A DNA stretch of 26,740 bases from an uncultured Collinsella sp. (GCA_902496775.1 CABVCF010000020.1:1-26740); one strand, 5' to 3'. Counted from the stretch's first letter, positions 1 to 7,832 are shown. Translations and numbers: made by a program. The notes: generated by a model from the sequence alone, not told the origin.

Positions 1-8
1 ACGCGCAT

Positions 9-49
9 AAAGAAAGCCTCCCATTTCTCATGTCCAAGAAATGGGAGGC
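9..49 (-). terminator. Rho-independent terminator of the coiled-coil surface protein gene
   Basis: A perfect 13-bp stem (GCCTCCCATTTCT paired with AGAAATGGGAGGC, 16-28 with 37-49) closes an 8-base loop. Read on the minus strand it is followed by the T-rich tail CTTTCTTTATG. It lies about 70 bases past the stop codon of the minus-strand gene ending at 122, so it most likely ends that transcript. Confidence 0.85.
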
Positions 50-121
50 AGTTCAGGTTGGGGAAACGGGCCTCTTTTCTTTCTGGGTTTGTGGATTGGC
101 GAAGGCGGTATGCTCTGGCAG

Positions 122-1090
122 CTATTTTGAGTTCCTGATGCGGCGTGTGGCTGTGGCGGTTATTCCGAGGCCTGCGGCGGCGACTGCTGCGAGTGCGATT
201 GCGCTTGGCGCTGTGTCGCCTGTGTTTGCGAGCTTGCCGGTGGTCGTATTTGCTTGCTTGGTGGAGCTCGATGGAGCGTATTTGCCGGTCGCGGGCGAGC
301 TGGCGGGCTGTGCCGCCTCGGCCGGCTGCGCCGAGCTGGAGGGTTTTGTCGTCTCGGCGGGTTTCGTTATCTCGGGCGAGGTGGCCTTGTCTGCCGCGGC
401 CTTTGCCTCTTCGTATGCCTTGCAGGCGTCGTCATAGGCCGCTTGCGCCTTTTTCAAATCGTCGAGGAGCGCATCTCGCTTGGCTGTCTCTTCGTCGATA
501 TCGGTTTGACATTTTTCCGCATTGGCTTCGAACTTCGCGACGACATTTTCCTGGCTCTCGAGTCTGGTTCGGTATGTGTTAAGTACCGCTTGGCAAGAAT
601 ATTCTTGACGTTTCGCTGTTGCTATCTCGTAACGCAACTGATTAATAGTTTCTGCAGGCGCCCCGTCGTTGCACGCCTTGTCTAATTCTGTCTGAAGGTT
701 ACTTACCTGGTTGTGGGCCGCGTCGTATCTGGCTTGGGCTTCATTGACCTGCGCTTGTAGGTAAAGAAGAGGTCCCCTTGAGTCGTCGGCTTCCTTCAGC
801 ATCCTGTCGCGGAGCGATTGCAAATCGGTAATCACATGCTCGATAGTCTCTAATATCTCAGGACCTGCGGCGTCTTTTGCGGCCTCGAGGTTTTTGAGCG
901 CTTCCTGCATGGCTGCATACGCTTTTTCTTTTGCGGCGGCCGCGTCTTCCGTCTGCAAGGCAACTGCACCGGTGGGGGCGCTGGTTTCTGCAGCGATCGC
1001 CGTTACGGGGGCGATTCCCGCGACAAGTGCCGCGGAAAGGGCGATGCCCACAGTTGCTCGTCTTGCTCTTCTTGCGAGAATGTCGTTCAT
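122..1090 (-). CDS. Coiled-coil cell-wall-anchored surface protein (LANTG sortase motif)
   Basis: A 322-residue secreted protein probably attached to the cell wall by sortase. Residues 1-34 form a Sec signal peptide: basic ARRARR, a hydrophobic core, then an Ala-rich cleavage region near AIAA/ETS. Residues about 50-235 are Ala/Glu/Lys/Gln-rich with heptad-like spacing, typical of a long alpha-helical coiled coil. Residues about 236-286 are a Pro/Ser/Thr/Ala wall-spanning linker. The C-terminus has LANTG (from residue 287), a hydrophobic segment and a basic tail (RRIRNSK), the standard three-part sortase signal with LANTG in place of LPXTG. The ATG at 1090 is preceded by GAGGTG about 6 bases upstream. 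The gene stands alone, divergent from the ABC exporter. The ligand or role is not recognisable; a structural or adhesive stalk is an inference. Confidence 0.8.
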   Translation of the reverse strand: MNDILARRARRATVGIALSAALVAGIAPVTAIAAETSAPTGAVALQTEDAAAAKEKAYAAMQEALKNLEAAKDAAGPEILETIEHVITDLQSLRDRMLKEADDSRGPLLYLQAQVNEAQARYDAAHNQVSNLQTELDKACNDGAPAETINQLRYEIATAKRQEYSCQAVLNTYRTRLESQENVVAKFEANAEKCQTDIDEETAKRDALLDDLKKAQAAYDDACKAYEEAKAAADKATSPEITKPAETTKPSSSAQPAEAAQPASSPATGKYAPSSSTKQANTTTGKLANTGDTAPSAIALAAVAAAGLGITATATRRIRNSK

Positions 1091-1108
1091 CTCGGCACCT
1101 CATTTCAA

Positions 1109-1162
1109 GGGTCGGCGACTAACTTGGTAGCACTAATGTAAGTATACCAAGCTAGTCGACCC
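1109..1162. promoter_or_regulatory. Long imperfect dyad upstream of the coiled-coil surface protein gene
   Basis: Two arms (1109-1129 and 1145-1162) are inverted copies sharing GGGTCG, GACTA and CTTGGTA, separated by a 15-base centre. It begins 18 bases upstream of the minus-strand start codon. On the minus strand it contains TATACT, which could be a -10 element, so it may be an operator over the promoter. It could equally be a hairpin in the 5' leader. Its symmetry is clear; its role is not. Confidence 0.5.
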
Positions 1163-1232
1163 GACACTGGCTGGGTGTGCGCGTGCCTTTCCGCTTCTTT
1201 GGAAACCGAATCCCATTAGAAATGACGAGTTG

Positions 1233-1262
1233 TTTACGCTTCTTTTGGGCTCACCGTACTAT
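1233..1262 (+). promoter_or_regulatory. Possible promoter of the ABC exporter genes
   Basis: TTTACG and TACTAT are separated by 18 bases and sit about 45 bases before the proposed start at 1307. Each hexamer matches the sigma-70 consensus at four of six positions, so this is a weak call. Confidence 0.35.
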
Positions 1263-1306
1263 CATGGTTCGAATTGAATGTGGATGATGATAGGGAGCGC
1301 CTATAC

Positions 1307-3169
1307 ATGATTGAGCTGCTCGGGCGTTTTGGTGGCAAGTTTCGCCGGTATATGGTGATTGGCCCAGCGTGCAAGCTGATCGAAGTGATTTTTGACCTGC
1401 TGACGCCGTTGGTGATTGCCCAGATGATCGATAAGGGTATTGGCGCACGCGATGTGAACGCTGTCGTCCACTACGGCATGGTGCTCGCCGCCATGGCCGT
1501 GATCGGCATCTCGTTTACGCTCGTCTGCCAAAAGATGGCGGCGCTCACCTCGCAGGGCATGGGTACCGATATCCGCGGCGCGCTCTACGAGCACATCAAC
1601 AAACTGAGCTATGCCGAGCTCGACCGCTTTGGCACGCCGTCGCTCATCACGCGCATTACCAACGACGTCAATCAGGTGCAGCTCGCTGTGGCGCTGGGCG
1701 TACGCATGCTCATCCGCTGGCCCTTCTTGGCGGTGGGCTCTATGTGCGCGGCCCTTGCCATCGACCTTAAGCTCGGCATGATCTTTTTGATTTGCACGCC
1801 CACCATCGGCCTGGTGTTTTGGTTTGTCATGGCGCGCTGCATTCCGTATTACAGGCAGCTGCAGGCAAAGCTCGACCGCATCGCGCTTATCTGCCGCGAG
1901 GGGCTTTCGGGCGCCCGCGTTGTTCGCGCCTTTGTGCGTGAGGACCACGAGCGCGAGCGTTTTGCCCAAGCCGCCGATGACCAGGCCAATACTGCCATCG
2001 CGGTGGGCAAGCTCTCGTCGATTCTCAACCCCGTCACGTTTCTTGTGATGAACCTGGGCGTGTGCGCCATCCTGTGGGTGGGCGGCATCCAGGTCAACAT
2101 GGGCGAGCTCACGCAGGGCCAGGTCATGGCGTTTGTGAACTACATGACGCAGACCCTGACCTCCATCGTGTACGTCGCCAACCTGGTCGTGGTCTTTACC
2201 AAGGCGAGCGCCAGCGCGTCGCGCATCAACGAGGTGCTCAATTGCGTGCCGAGCATCGCTGACGAGGGCAACGAGCCGGTCGCGCTGCCCCAGGCGCTCG
2301 CGACGGACGTCGACGCCCCGGCTCCCGCGCTGAGCTTTGACCATGCGAGCTTCTCGTTTGGCGCCGGCGCGGCCAATGCCGTGAGCGATGTGACCCTGGA
2401 ACTTTCGTTGGGCAAAACGCTCGGCATTATCGGCGGCACGGGCAGCGGCAAGTCCACACTCGTCTCGCTTATTCCGCGCCTGTACGATGCGAGCACCGGC
2501 AGCGTGAGCGTGATGGGCTCCGACGTGCGTGCCTGGCAGCTCGGCCAGCTGCGCCACGTGGTCGCGACCGTTCCGCAGCGAGCGTCGCTGGTGAGCGGCA
2601 CCATCCGCAGCAACCTGACCTGGCGTGACGAGTCGGCGACCGACGAGGAACTTTGGGCGGCGCTCGATATGGCGCAGGCGAGCGAGTTCGTGCGCAACAA
2701 GCCGCAGGGGCTCGACGCCCCGGTCGAGGCGGGCGGCAAGAACTTCAGCGGTGGCCAGCGCCAGCGCCTGACTATCGCGCGTGCCTTGGTGGGTTCGCCT
2801 CAGATATTGATCATGGACGACTCCGCCTCGGCGCTCGACTTTAAGACCGACGCGGCGCTTCGCCATGCCATCCGCGAGCGTAGCGTGCGCGGTGCCGCCG
2901 AGGGCGGGCTGCCGCTCACGACGGTGATCGTAAGCCAGCGCGTCTCGACCGTGCGCGACGCTGACATGATCTGCGTACTCGACCACGGCTCGGTCGCAGG
3001 CCTGGGCATGCATGACGAGCTGTACGCAAGCTGCCAGCTCTACCGCGAGATTTGCCAGTCGCAGTTGCGCCGCGAGGAGCTCGAGGGCCGGCAGGGGAGT
3101 GCGGCGCCCGCGCCCGCCCCAGGCGCCCCGACCGTCCCCACATCCGTCTGCGCAAAGGAGGGCTGCTAA
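1307..3169 (+). CDS. Heterodimeric ABC exporter, subunit with degenerate ATP site
   Basis: A 620-residue half transporter: an N-terminal six-helix exporter-type membrane domain (about 1-310) followed by a nucleotide-binding domain. Walker A GTGSGKST lies near residue 378, signature FSGGQ near 480 and Walker B ILIMDD near 500. The catalytic Glu after Walker B is Asp, and the switch-loop His is Gln (VSQRVST, near 540). In heterodimeric exporters such as TM287/TM288 and BmrC/BmrD these changes mark the subunit giving Walker A/B to the degenerate site. The ATG at 1307 has AGGGAG nine bases upstream; an in-frame TTG at 1274 is a weaker start. The C-terminal tail is Ala/Pro-rich and ends in Cys. 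The next gene starts directly after this stop, so the two are surely cotranscribed. Substrate is unknown; drug or peptide export is typical of the family. Confidence 0.9.
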   Translation: MIELLGRFGGKFRRYMVIGPACKLIEVIFDLLTPLVIAQMIDKGIGARDVNAVVHYGMVLAAMAVIGISFTLVCQKMAALTSQGMGTDIRGALYEHINKLSYAELDRFGTPSLITRITNDVNQVQLAVALGVRMLIRWPFLAVGSMCAALAIDLKLGMIFLICTPTIGLVFWFVMARCIPYYRQLQAKLDRIALICREGLSGARVVRAFVREDHERERFAQAADDQANTAIAVGKLSSILNPVTFLVMNLGVCAILWVGGIQVNMGELTQGQVMAFVNYMTQTLTSIVYVANLVVVFTKASASASRINEVLNCVPSIADEGNEPVALPQALATDVDAPAPALSFDHASFSFGAGAANAVSDVTLELSLGKTLGIIGGTGSGKSTLVSLIPRLYDASTGSVSVMGSDVRAWQLGQLRHVVATVPQRASLVSGTIRSNLTWRDESATDEELWAALDMAQASEFVRNKPQGLDAPVEAGGKNFSGGQRQRLTIARALVGSPQILIMDDSASALDFKTDAALRHAIRERSVRGAAEGGLPLTTVIVSQRVSTVRDADMICVLDHGSVAGLGMHDELYASCQLYREICQSQLRREELEGRQGSAAPAPAPGAPTVPTSVCAKEGC

Positions 3170-5029
3170 ATGAATCCGTACACTTCCTCCGGTTCGGTCG
3201 CCACGATGACGGCCAACGTGTCCGGCAACGATAGCCTCAACGACCTGGGAGACGGTCCGCGCCAGCCCAGCGATCCCGAGCGCTATCCCGTGGGTGCGGT
3301 GACCCGCCGCCTGCTGGGCTATGTCCGTCCGCACCGCGTCTCGTTTGCGGCATCGTTTTTGAGTGCCGCCGTCTCGGTGATTCTGCAGCTCTACACGCCC
3401 ATTCTCATTGGCGAGGGCATCGACCTTATCGTCGCCGCCGGGCAGGTGGACTTCGATGCGCTGCTGCCGCTCGTTACCAAGCTCGCGATTGTCGTCGTAG
3501 GTGCTGCGGCCTTCCAGTGGCTGCAGGGCTATTGCGTCAACCGCCTGTCCTACGAAACGGTGCGCGACATGCGCGTGGAGGCGAGCGATAAGCTCAGCCG
3601 CATGCCGCTCAGCTTTATCGACAGCCATGCTCACGGCGACCTCATGAGCCGCGTGGTCAACGACGTCGACCAGGTGGGCGACGGTCTGCTGCAGGGCTTC
3701 ACGCAGCTCTTCACCGGTGTTATTACCATCGTGGGCACGCTCGCGTTTATGCTCTCCATTAACCTGACCATGACGCTCGTGGTGGTGCTCGTCACGCCGC
3801 TATCCATCTTTGCGGCCGGCGCCATCGCCAAGCTCTCCAACAAGAGCTTTACGGCGCAGCAGCGTATTCAGGGTCAGCTTGGCGGCCATATTGAGGAGTA
3901 CGTAGGCGAGCAAAAGCTTGTCGACGCCTTTGCCTATGGCCCCAACGCCCAGCAGCGCTTCGATGCCCTCAATGCCGAGCTCTACACCGCGGGCGAGCGC
4001 GCGCAGTTTATGGGTTCGCTCTCCAACCCCGGCACGCGCTTTATCAATAACATCATCTATGCCGTGGTCGCTGTGATCGGCTGCGTGGGCGTGATCACGG
4101 GCGTGCCCGCGGCGCTTACGGTGGGCGGCGTGCAGATTTTCCTGTCCTATGCTAACCAGTACACCAAGCCGTTCAACGAGGTTACCAACGTCATTACGCA
4201 AATCCAGACGGCGTATGCCTCAGCGCGCCGCATGTTTGCACTGCTCGACGCCCGCGAGCAGGAGCCCGATGCGCCAGACGCCGTGGAGCTTGCCGCCCCG
4301 CGTGGCGAGGTGACTTTTGAACACGTGGACTTTAGCTATGTGCCCGACCGCAAGCTGCTGCAGGATATCTGCATCGAGGCCAAGCCCGGCATGCGTTTTG
4401 CCCTGGTCGGCCCCACGGGCTGCGGAAAGACAACGCTCATCAATCTGCTGCTGCGTTTTTACGATATCGATGCCGGCCGCATCATGGTCGATGGCCGGTC
4501 TTCGCGTGACTACACGCGTGCAAGCCTGCGCCGCGCCTTTGGCATGGTGCTGCAGGATACGTGGCTGTTCGAGGGCACGGTGGCGGACAACATCGCTTAC
4601 GGTTGCCCAGGAGCTACGCGCGAGCAGGTCATCGAAGCCGCCAAGCGCGCGCACGCGCACAAGTTTATCGTGCAGCTGCCAGGCGGCTACGACACGGTGA
4701 TTGGCGAGGACGGCGGCACGTTTAGTCAGGGCCAAAAGCAGCTGCTGTGCATCGCGCGCGTCATGCTCACCGACCCGGCGATTCTGCTACTGGACGAGGC
4801 GACCTCGAGCATCGATACCCGCACCGAGCTGCAGGTTCAGGCGGCATTCGACGAGCTCATGGCCGGCCGCACAAGCTTTGTCGTGGCGCACCGCCTGTCG
4901 ACGATTCGCAACGCCGATTGCATCTTGGTAATGCGCGATGGCGAGATTATCGAGTGCGGCACGCACGATGAACTGCTCGCGGCGGGCGGCTTTTACGCCG
5001 AGCTCTACCGCAGCCAGTTCGCCCAGTAA
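3170..5029 (+). CDS. Heterodimeric ABC exporter, subunit with canonical Walker B
   Basis: A 619-residue half transporter that pairs with the upstream gene product. After a hydrophilic N-terminus (about 45 residues) comes a six-helix exporter membrane domain, then the nucleotide-binding domain: Walker A GPTGCGKTT (about 414-423), signature FSQGQ (near 518), Walker B LLLDEATSSID (near 540) with the catalytic Glu, and switch His in VVAHRLST (near 572). The signature is the degenerate one (SQGQ instead of SGGQ), the expected complement to the Asp/Gln substitutions in the partner. Together they would form one weak and one fully active ATP site. The ATG follows the upstream TAA directly, with AAAGGAGG eight bases before it inside the preceding gene. 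I see no clear terminator after it. Substrate cannot be told from sequence. Confidence 0.9.
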   Translation: MNPYTSSGSVATMTANVSGNDSLNDLGDGPRQPSDPERYPVGAVTRRLLGYVRPHRVSFAASFLSAAVSVILQLYTPILIGEGIDLIVAAGQVDFDALLPLVTKLAIVVVGAAAFQWLQGYCVNRLSYETVRDMRVEASDKLSRMPLSFIDSHAHGDLMSRVVNDVDQVGDGLLQGFTQLFTGVITIVGTLAFMLSINLTMTLVVVLVTPLSIFAAGAIAKLSNKSFTAQQRIQGQLGGHIEEYVGEQKLVDAFAYGPNAQQRFDALNAELYTAGERAQFMGSLSNPGTRFINNIIYAVVAVIGCVGVITGVPAALTVGGVQIFLSYANQYTKPFNEVTNVITQIQTAYASARRMFALLDAREQEPDAPDAVELAAPRGEVTFEHVDFSYVPDRKLLQDICIEAKPGMRFALVGPTGCGKTTLINLLLRFYDIDAGRIMVDGRSSRDYTRASLRRAFGMVLQDTWLFEGTVADNIAYGCPGATREQVIEAAKRAHAHKFIVQLPGGYDTVIGEDGGTFSQGQKQLLCIARVMLTDPAILLLDEATSSIDTRTELQVQAAFDELMAGRTSFVVAHRLSTIRNADCILVMRDGEIIECGTHDELLAAGGFYAELYRSQFAQ

Positions 5030-5149
5030 GCAAGGCGTGGGGCAAATGAATCAGGTTCGTTCGTCCCGCGTCTTAAGTATTTGGAGGCTTGCGCTGCGGA
5101 CGTTTTGCCCCCATCGGTGTCGCCCATGTCGCCAATCGGCAGAAGGTGG

Positions 5150-5177
5150 TTTACATCTGTCACGTTAGTACTAAGAT
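5150..5177 (+). promoter_or_regulatory. Possible promoter of the flavodoxin-like gene
   Basis: TTTACA (5150-5155) and TAAGAT (5172-5177) with a 16-base spacer lie in the AT-rich stretch before the flavodoxin-like gene. The -35 is good and the -10 only fair. This 200-base gap otherwise holds no recognised element. Confidence 0.35.
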
Positions 5178-5229
5178 ATTCATCTAATAAATTGCATTAG
5201 TGGCTTTAGTTTTGGGGGAAACGAGCAAC

Positions 5230-5787
5230 GTGACTATGACATGCTCTTTGGTGGTCAACAGCAAGAGCGGTAATACCAGGATGGTTTCGGGCGCAATCAA
5301 GCGTGCCCTACAGGCTGCAGGCGTCGAGTTTATTCACGCTGCCGCGCTGAGCGACGATGTGGATGCAGATCAAGTTGCGCGCGAGGCACAGGGTGCCTGT
5401 GCTGCCGATACGGTGCTCGTTGGCTTTTGGTGCGACAAGGGCGCATGCACGCCTTCGGTCGCGGCGTTGCTCTCCGCCTTGCACGGCAAGCGCGTCTTTC
5501 TGTTTGGTACCTGCGGTTTTGGTGCCGATCAGAGCTATTACCAGCAGATTATCGATCGTGTGACCTCCAATTTGGCCGATGATGCCGAGCTGGTGGGCTG
5601 GGCAATGTGCCAGGGCAAGATGGGTCCTGCGGTCAAACAGCGCTACGAGGCCATGCTCGAGCAAGATCCCGACAACGCCCGCGCTAAGTTGCTGCTCGAT
5701 AACTGGGTCGCCGCAAAGGATCACCCCACCAAGGATGACCTGGACCATATGGCGGCGGCGGCCAAGAAGGCCGTGCTGGGCGAGTAG
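5230..5787 (+). CDS. Flavodoxin-like protein
   Basis: A 185-residue cytosolic protein with a flavodoxin-like fold. Near the N-terminus, VVNSKSGNT resembles the flavodoxin phosphate-binding loop for FMN. GFWCDKGACTPS and FLFGTCGFGAD follow, the arrangement seen in the small flavodoxin family that includes BilS, the partner of bilirubin reductase in gut bacteria. It should carry electrons through FMN, but the partner enzyme is not adjacent, so no pathway is assigned. Start choice is uncertain: GTG at 5230 is 11 bases from the GGGGG of a Shine-Dalgarno-like stretch, ATG at 5236 is 17 bases away, and GTG at 5200 lies upstream of it. The gene looks monocistronic, with its own possible promoter and a strong terminator. 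Confidence 0.75.
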   Translation: MTMTCSLVVNSKSGNTRMVSGAIKRALQAAGVEFIHAAALSDDVDADQVAREAQGACAADTVLVGFWCDKGACTPSVAALLSALHGKRVFLFGTCGFGADQSYYQQIIDRVTSNLADDAELVGWAMCQGKMGPAVKQRYEAMLEQDPDNARAKLLLDNWVAAKDHPTKDDLDHMAAAAKKAVLGE

Positions 5788-5830
5788 CTGCGCCGTTCGC
5801 GGTCCTTCGTGCAAAACAATACAAATGTGA

Positions 5831-5857
5831 AAGCCTCGAAATTCTCGAGGCTTTTTT
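5831..5857 (+). terminator. Rho-independent terminator after the flavodoxin-like gene
   Basis: AAGCCTCGA pairs with TCGAGGCTT (5831-5839 with 5845-5853) over a 5-base loop, and the stem runs into TTTTTT. It starts 44 bases after the stop codon. This is a textbook intrinsic terminator. Confidence 0.92.
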
Positions 5858-5858
5858 C

Positions 5859-6035
5859 TTGCCGCTTGTGGGCGCAACCGTGGCAAGCGTCTGGGGCGAT
5901 ATTTTCCATCACCCCGATGACGAGGCCGTTCTGGACAACACGCTCGCATGCGTTCGCTGGATGTATTCAGAGTGGGACGGGGTTCCGGATGGATGGGGTT
6001 TCCAGAAGGTATGGGCTGAGGGCTACGCGGGGTAG
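5859..6035 (+). pseudogene. Possible 3' remnant of an unknown gene (58 codons)
   Basis: A reading frame of 58 codons from TTG 5859 to TAG 6035 looks protein-coding rather than random. It is rich in Asp, Glu and Trp, uses GC-ending codons like the neighbours, and encodes segments such as FHHPDDEAVLDNTL and VPDGWGFQKVWAEGYAG. No ribosome-binding site precedes it, and it begins directly in the T tract of the flavodoxin terminator, so it lacks an obvious expression signal. It could be the C-terminal end of a decayed gene or a chance open frame. I do not recognise the family. Confidence 0.3.
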
Positions 6036-6397
6036 CCGTAGAGGCATGAATAAGGGGGTTGAAAATAAACGATACTAAATGCAGTATAAATTTAATGTGG
6101 GGGGGGGGGGGTACGATATCCGAGCCGTACAAAATATTAGACCCTCTATTGAGAAGTTGTGTAGGGGTTAGCCGCAGGCGTTGGATAAAGCAGACAAGTG
6201 CGGGGACAAATAACCACTTACGGCAAAAATAGTAGCATTTGGCGGAAAGACGTTGATAAAAACGCGGAAGTAGCTACGGTGATTGTTAGAAATAGATTTC
6301 AGATTGGCTTTTTCGAACTCATCTATTAAACGTCTTAGAAAAGCGGCTAATCCTTGATGGGATCGAATATGGCCTCGATGGGGATGAAATAATCACG
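6036..6397. other. Gene-free, AT-richer leader region upstream of the fibre operon
   Basis: About 360 bases without a credible gene. AT content rises clearly from about 6058. It contains the 13-G run (6099-6111) and, further on, CGGCAAA and TTTGGCG as near-symmetric flanks of AATAGTAGCA (6221-6244). A T-rich stretch before 6330 could hold a promoter (TTGGCT, 17 bases, TAAACG) but matches poorly. No known riboswitch was recognised. Confidence 0.5.
6099..6111. repeat. Homopolymeric run of 13 G
   Basis: An uninterrupted poly-G tract in intergenic DNA, 287 bases before the proposed start of the signal peptidase gene. Tracts this long are prone to slipped-strand length change during replication, and in several bacteria they switch surface-structure genes. 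It is also a common site of sequencing error, so the exact count may be unreliable. Confidence 0.8.
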
Positions 6398-6955
6398 TTG
6401 GTAGCGCGCGGATTCAGACGATTTATTTCACTTCTTAGTGGCATGGCGCTCGCGCTTGTCATAGCCCTTGCCGTCGTTTCTTTCGCTCCCCGTGCATTTG
6501 GTTACATGCCCTTCGCCGTGCTTTCGGGCTCTATGGAGCCCGAGCTTCCCGTCGGCTCCATGGTGTTTGTCCACCAGGTTGACCCAACGAATATTGCCGT
6601 GGGCGACAATGCAACTTTTTACCGATCGGACGGCGCTGTGGTGACTCACCAGGTGTACGAGGTCGACCCTGTGGCGCAAACGATCGGCACGCAGGGAATC
6701 GCAAACAAAAATGCAGATGGAACCATCGTGCACGACGCCGAGCAGACGCCTTTTTCACGCGTGATCGGTGTCGTCTCTCTTTGTGTCCCTTACCTGGGCT
6801 TCGTTAACGCATATTGCACGACGATGCCCGGTTTGCTTGTTGTGGTGGCCGTTCTGGCGCTGCTGGCCGCGGCGTCGATTGTGCTCGATCGGATGGTTCC
6901 CGACGAGCCTGCGGACAAGCATGCCCGCGCGCATGCGAGGGAGCGGCGTCCATAG
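6398..6955 (+). CDS. SipW-type signal peptidase I (S26B, Ser-His type)
   Basis: A 185-residue membrane-bound signal peptidase. An N-terminal hydrophobic segment (about 12-30) is followed by SGSMEP, where Ser45 is the likely nucleophile. VVTHQVYEV carries His84 in place of the Lys of classical bacterial signal peptidases. This Ser-His type is that of ER/archaeal enzymes and Bacillus SipW, which process TasA-type fibre subunits. A second hydrophobic segment near the C-terminus (about 146-163) and a basic tail complete the SipW layout. The start is uncertain: TTG 6398 is used because it keeps the basic ARGFRR before the membrane segment; ATG 6443 would remove it, and the frame is open upstream to 6296 without ATG. 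It heads the operon, and three downstream proteins carry matching signals, so these are its likely substrates. Confidence 0.85.
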   Translation: MVARGFRRFISLLSGMALALVIALAVVSFAPRAFGYMPFAVLSGSMEPELPVGSMVFVHQVDPTNIAVGDNATFYRSDGAVVTHQVYEVDPVAQTIGTQGIANKNADGTIVHDAEQTPFSRVIGVVSLCVPYLGFVNAYCTTMPGLLVVVAVLALLAAASIVLDRMVPDEPADKHARAHARERRP

Positions 6956-7025
6956 CGGCAGGGAGAGGTGCCGGCGGCGGCAAGGGCCGTTGCCGGGGAA
7001 GGCGATTCTCGAAAGGAAGAGAACG

Positions 7026-7739
7026 ATGGAGAACAAGAAGAAAAAGCGCTACGGCATCGTTGCCGCCTTGCTGCTGCTGGTGCTGGCTGCCGGCGTGGGC
7101 ACCTATGCATGGCTGACAGCCACGCAGACGCTGAACAACGTGTTTACGGTGGGCAGTATCAACATTCCCGAAAAGAAGCCCGATCCCGACCAGCCCGATA
7201 AGCCTGGCACCGATAATAATACCGACAAAGCCTATCTGTTCGAGACCAAGTGGAAAGACAACTCCAAGATTGTTCCCGGCTCCAGCACCGATAAGAACCC
7301 GAACGTTGGCATCGCGAAGGGCTCAGACGACGCCTACGTGTTCATCTACGTGAAGAACGCCATGGTCAAGGATGGCACCGCTGCCGAGAACACCCCGTAC
7401 TTCGCCCTCAACGGCAACTGGAAACCGGTTGATGGACAGGTGACCCCCTCTGCCGACGGCCAGTACCTGAGCGGTCTGTTCATGTACGCCAAGGGTGCTA
7501 CCGATGACAAACCTGTTGCCCTCCCCGCCAAGAGCGCTACTGAGGACGTCTACACCGGCGAGCTCTTTAGCAAGGTTGTGTTCCCGGGCACCCTGGAGGG
7601 CTCCATGGTCGCCACGAACCCCACGATGAAGGTTTCCGCCTACATCTTCGGAGCCGACCAGACGGACGGCAACACCAGCGCTGCTGACAACGCCGTCACT
7701 CAGGCCAAGACTTGGGCTAATACCGTTAAGAACAAGTAG
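7026..7739 (+). CDS. TasA/camelysin-like protein with SipW-type signal (subunit 1)
   Basis: A 237-residue secreted protein. The N-terminus has the SipW-dependent pattern: basic KKKKR, a hydrophobic core, then TYAWLTATQTLNNVFTVGSI, with the aromatic residue and FxxG spacing of TasA, CalY and camelysin signals. A charged Pro/Asp/Lys linker (about 48-68) follows, then a beta-rich domain without Cys. Near the end, VVFPGTLEGSMVATNPTMKV resembles camelysin-like proteins. The ATG at 7026 has GGAAG eight bases upstream. It lies directly after the signal peptidase gene and is followed by a strong hairpin at 7754-7802, so it may be made in excess over downstream products, as a main filament subunit would be. 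That role is an inference from TasA biology. Confidence 0.8.
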   Translation: MENKKKKRYGIVAALLLLVLAAGVGTYAWLTATQTLNNVFTVGSINIPEKKPDPDQPDKPGTDNNTDKAYLFETKWKDNSKIVPGSSTDKNPNVGIAKGSDDAYVFIYVKNAMVKDGTAAENTPYFALNGNWKPVDGQVTPSADGQYLSGLFMYAKGATDDKPVALPAKSATEDVYTGELFSKVVFPGTLEGSMVATNPTMKVSAYIFGADQTDGNTSAADNAVTQAKTWANTVKNK

Positions 7740-7753
7740 TAGCCCCACCCCCA

Positions 7754-7805
7754 CCGAGATCCCGACCCGCTCCCCATCCCCATTTTCGGGCCGGGATCTC
7801 GGTTC
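7754..7805 (+). terminator. Hairpin between the first and second TasA-like genes, possible attenuator
   Basis: CCGAGATCCCG (7754-7764) pairs perfectly with CGGGATCTCGG (7792-7802) across a 27-base loop. The tail TTCCCCTTTG is only partly T-rich. Since the next gene lies 30 bases on and belongs to the same functional set, partial termination seems more likely than a full stop. Confidence 0.65.
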
Positions 7806-7832
7806 CCCTTTGATCGACGATTGGCGAACGTA

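Noticed and set aside
1301..3634. A 777-codon minus-strand open frame.
   Set aside because: It lies opposite the two ABC exporter genes, which have all diagnostic motifs in order on the plus strand.
6036..6397. A c-di-GMP or other known riboswitch ahead of the fibre operon.
   Set aside because: None of the conserved motifs of known riboswitch classes could be recognised by eye; a covariance-model search would be needed to exclude it.
6296..6397. An N-terminal extension of the signal peptidase, since the frame is open upstream to 6296.
   Set aside because: It holds no ATG, GTG or TTG with a ribosome site, and the basic-plus-hydrophobic start at 6398 already fits the family.
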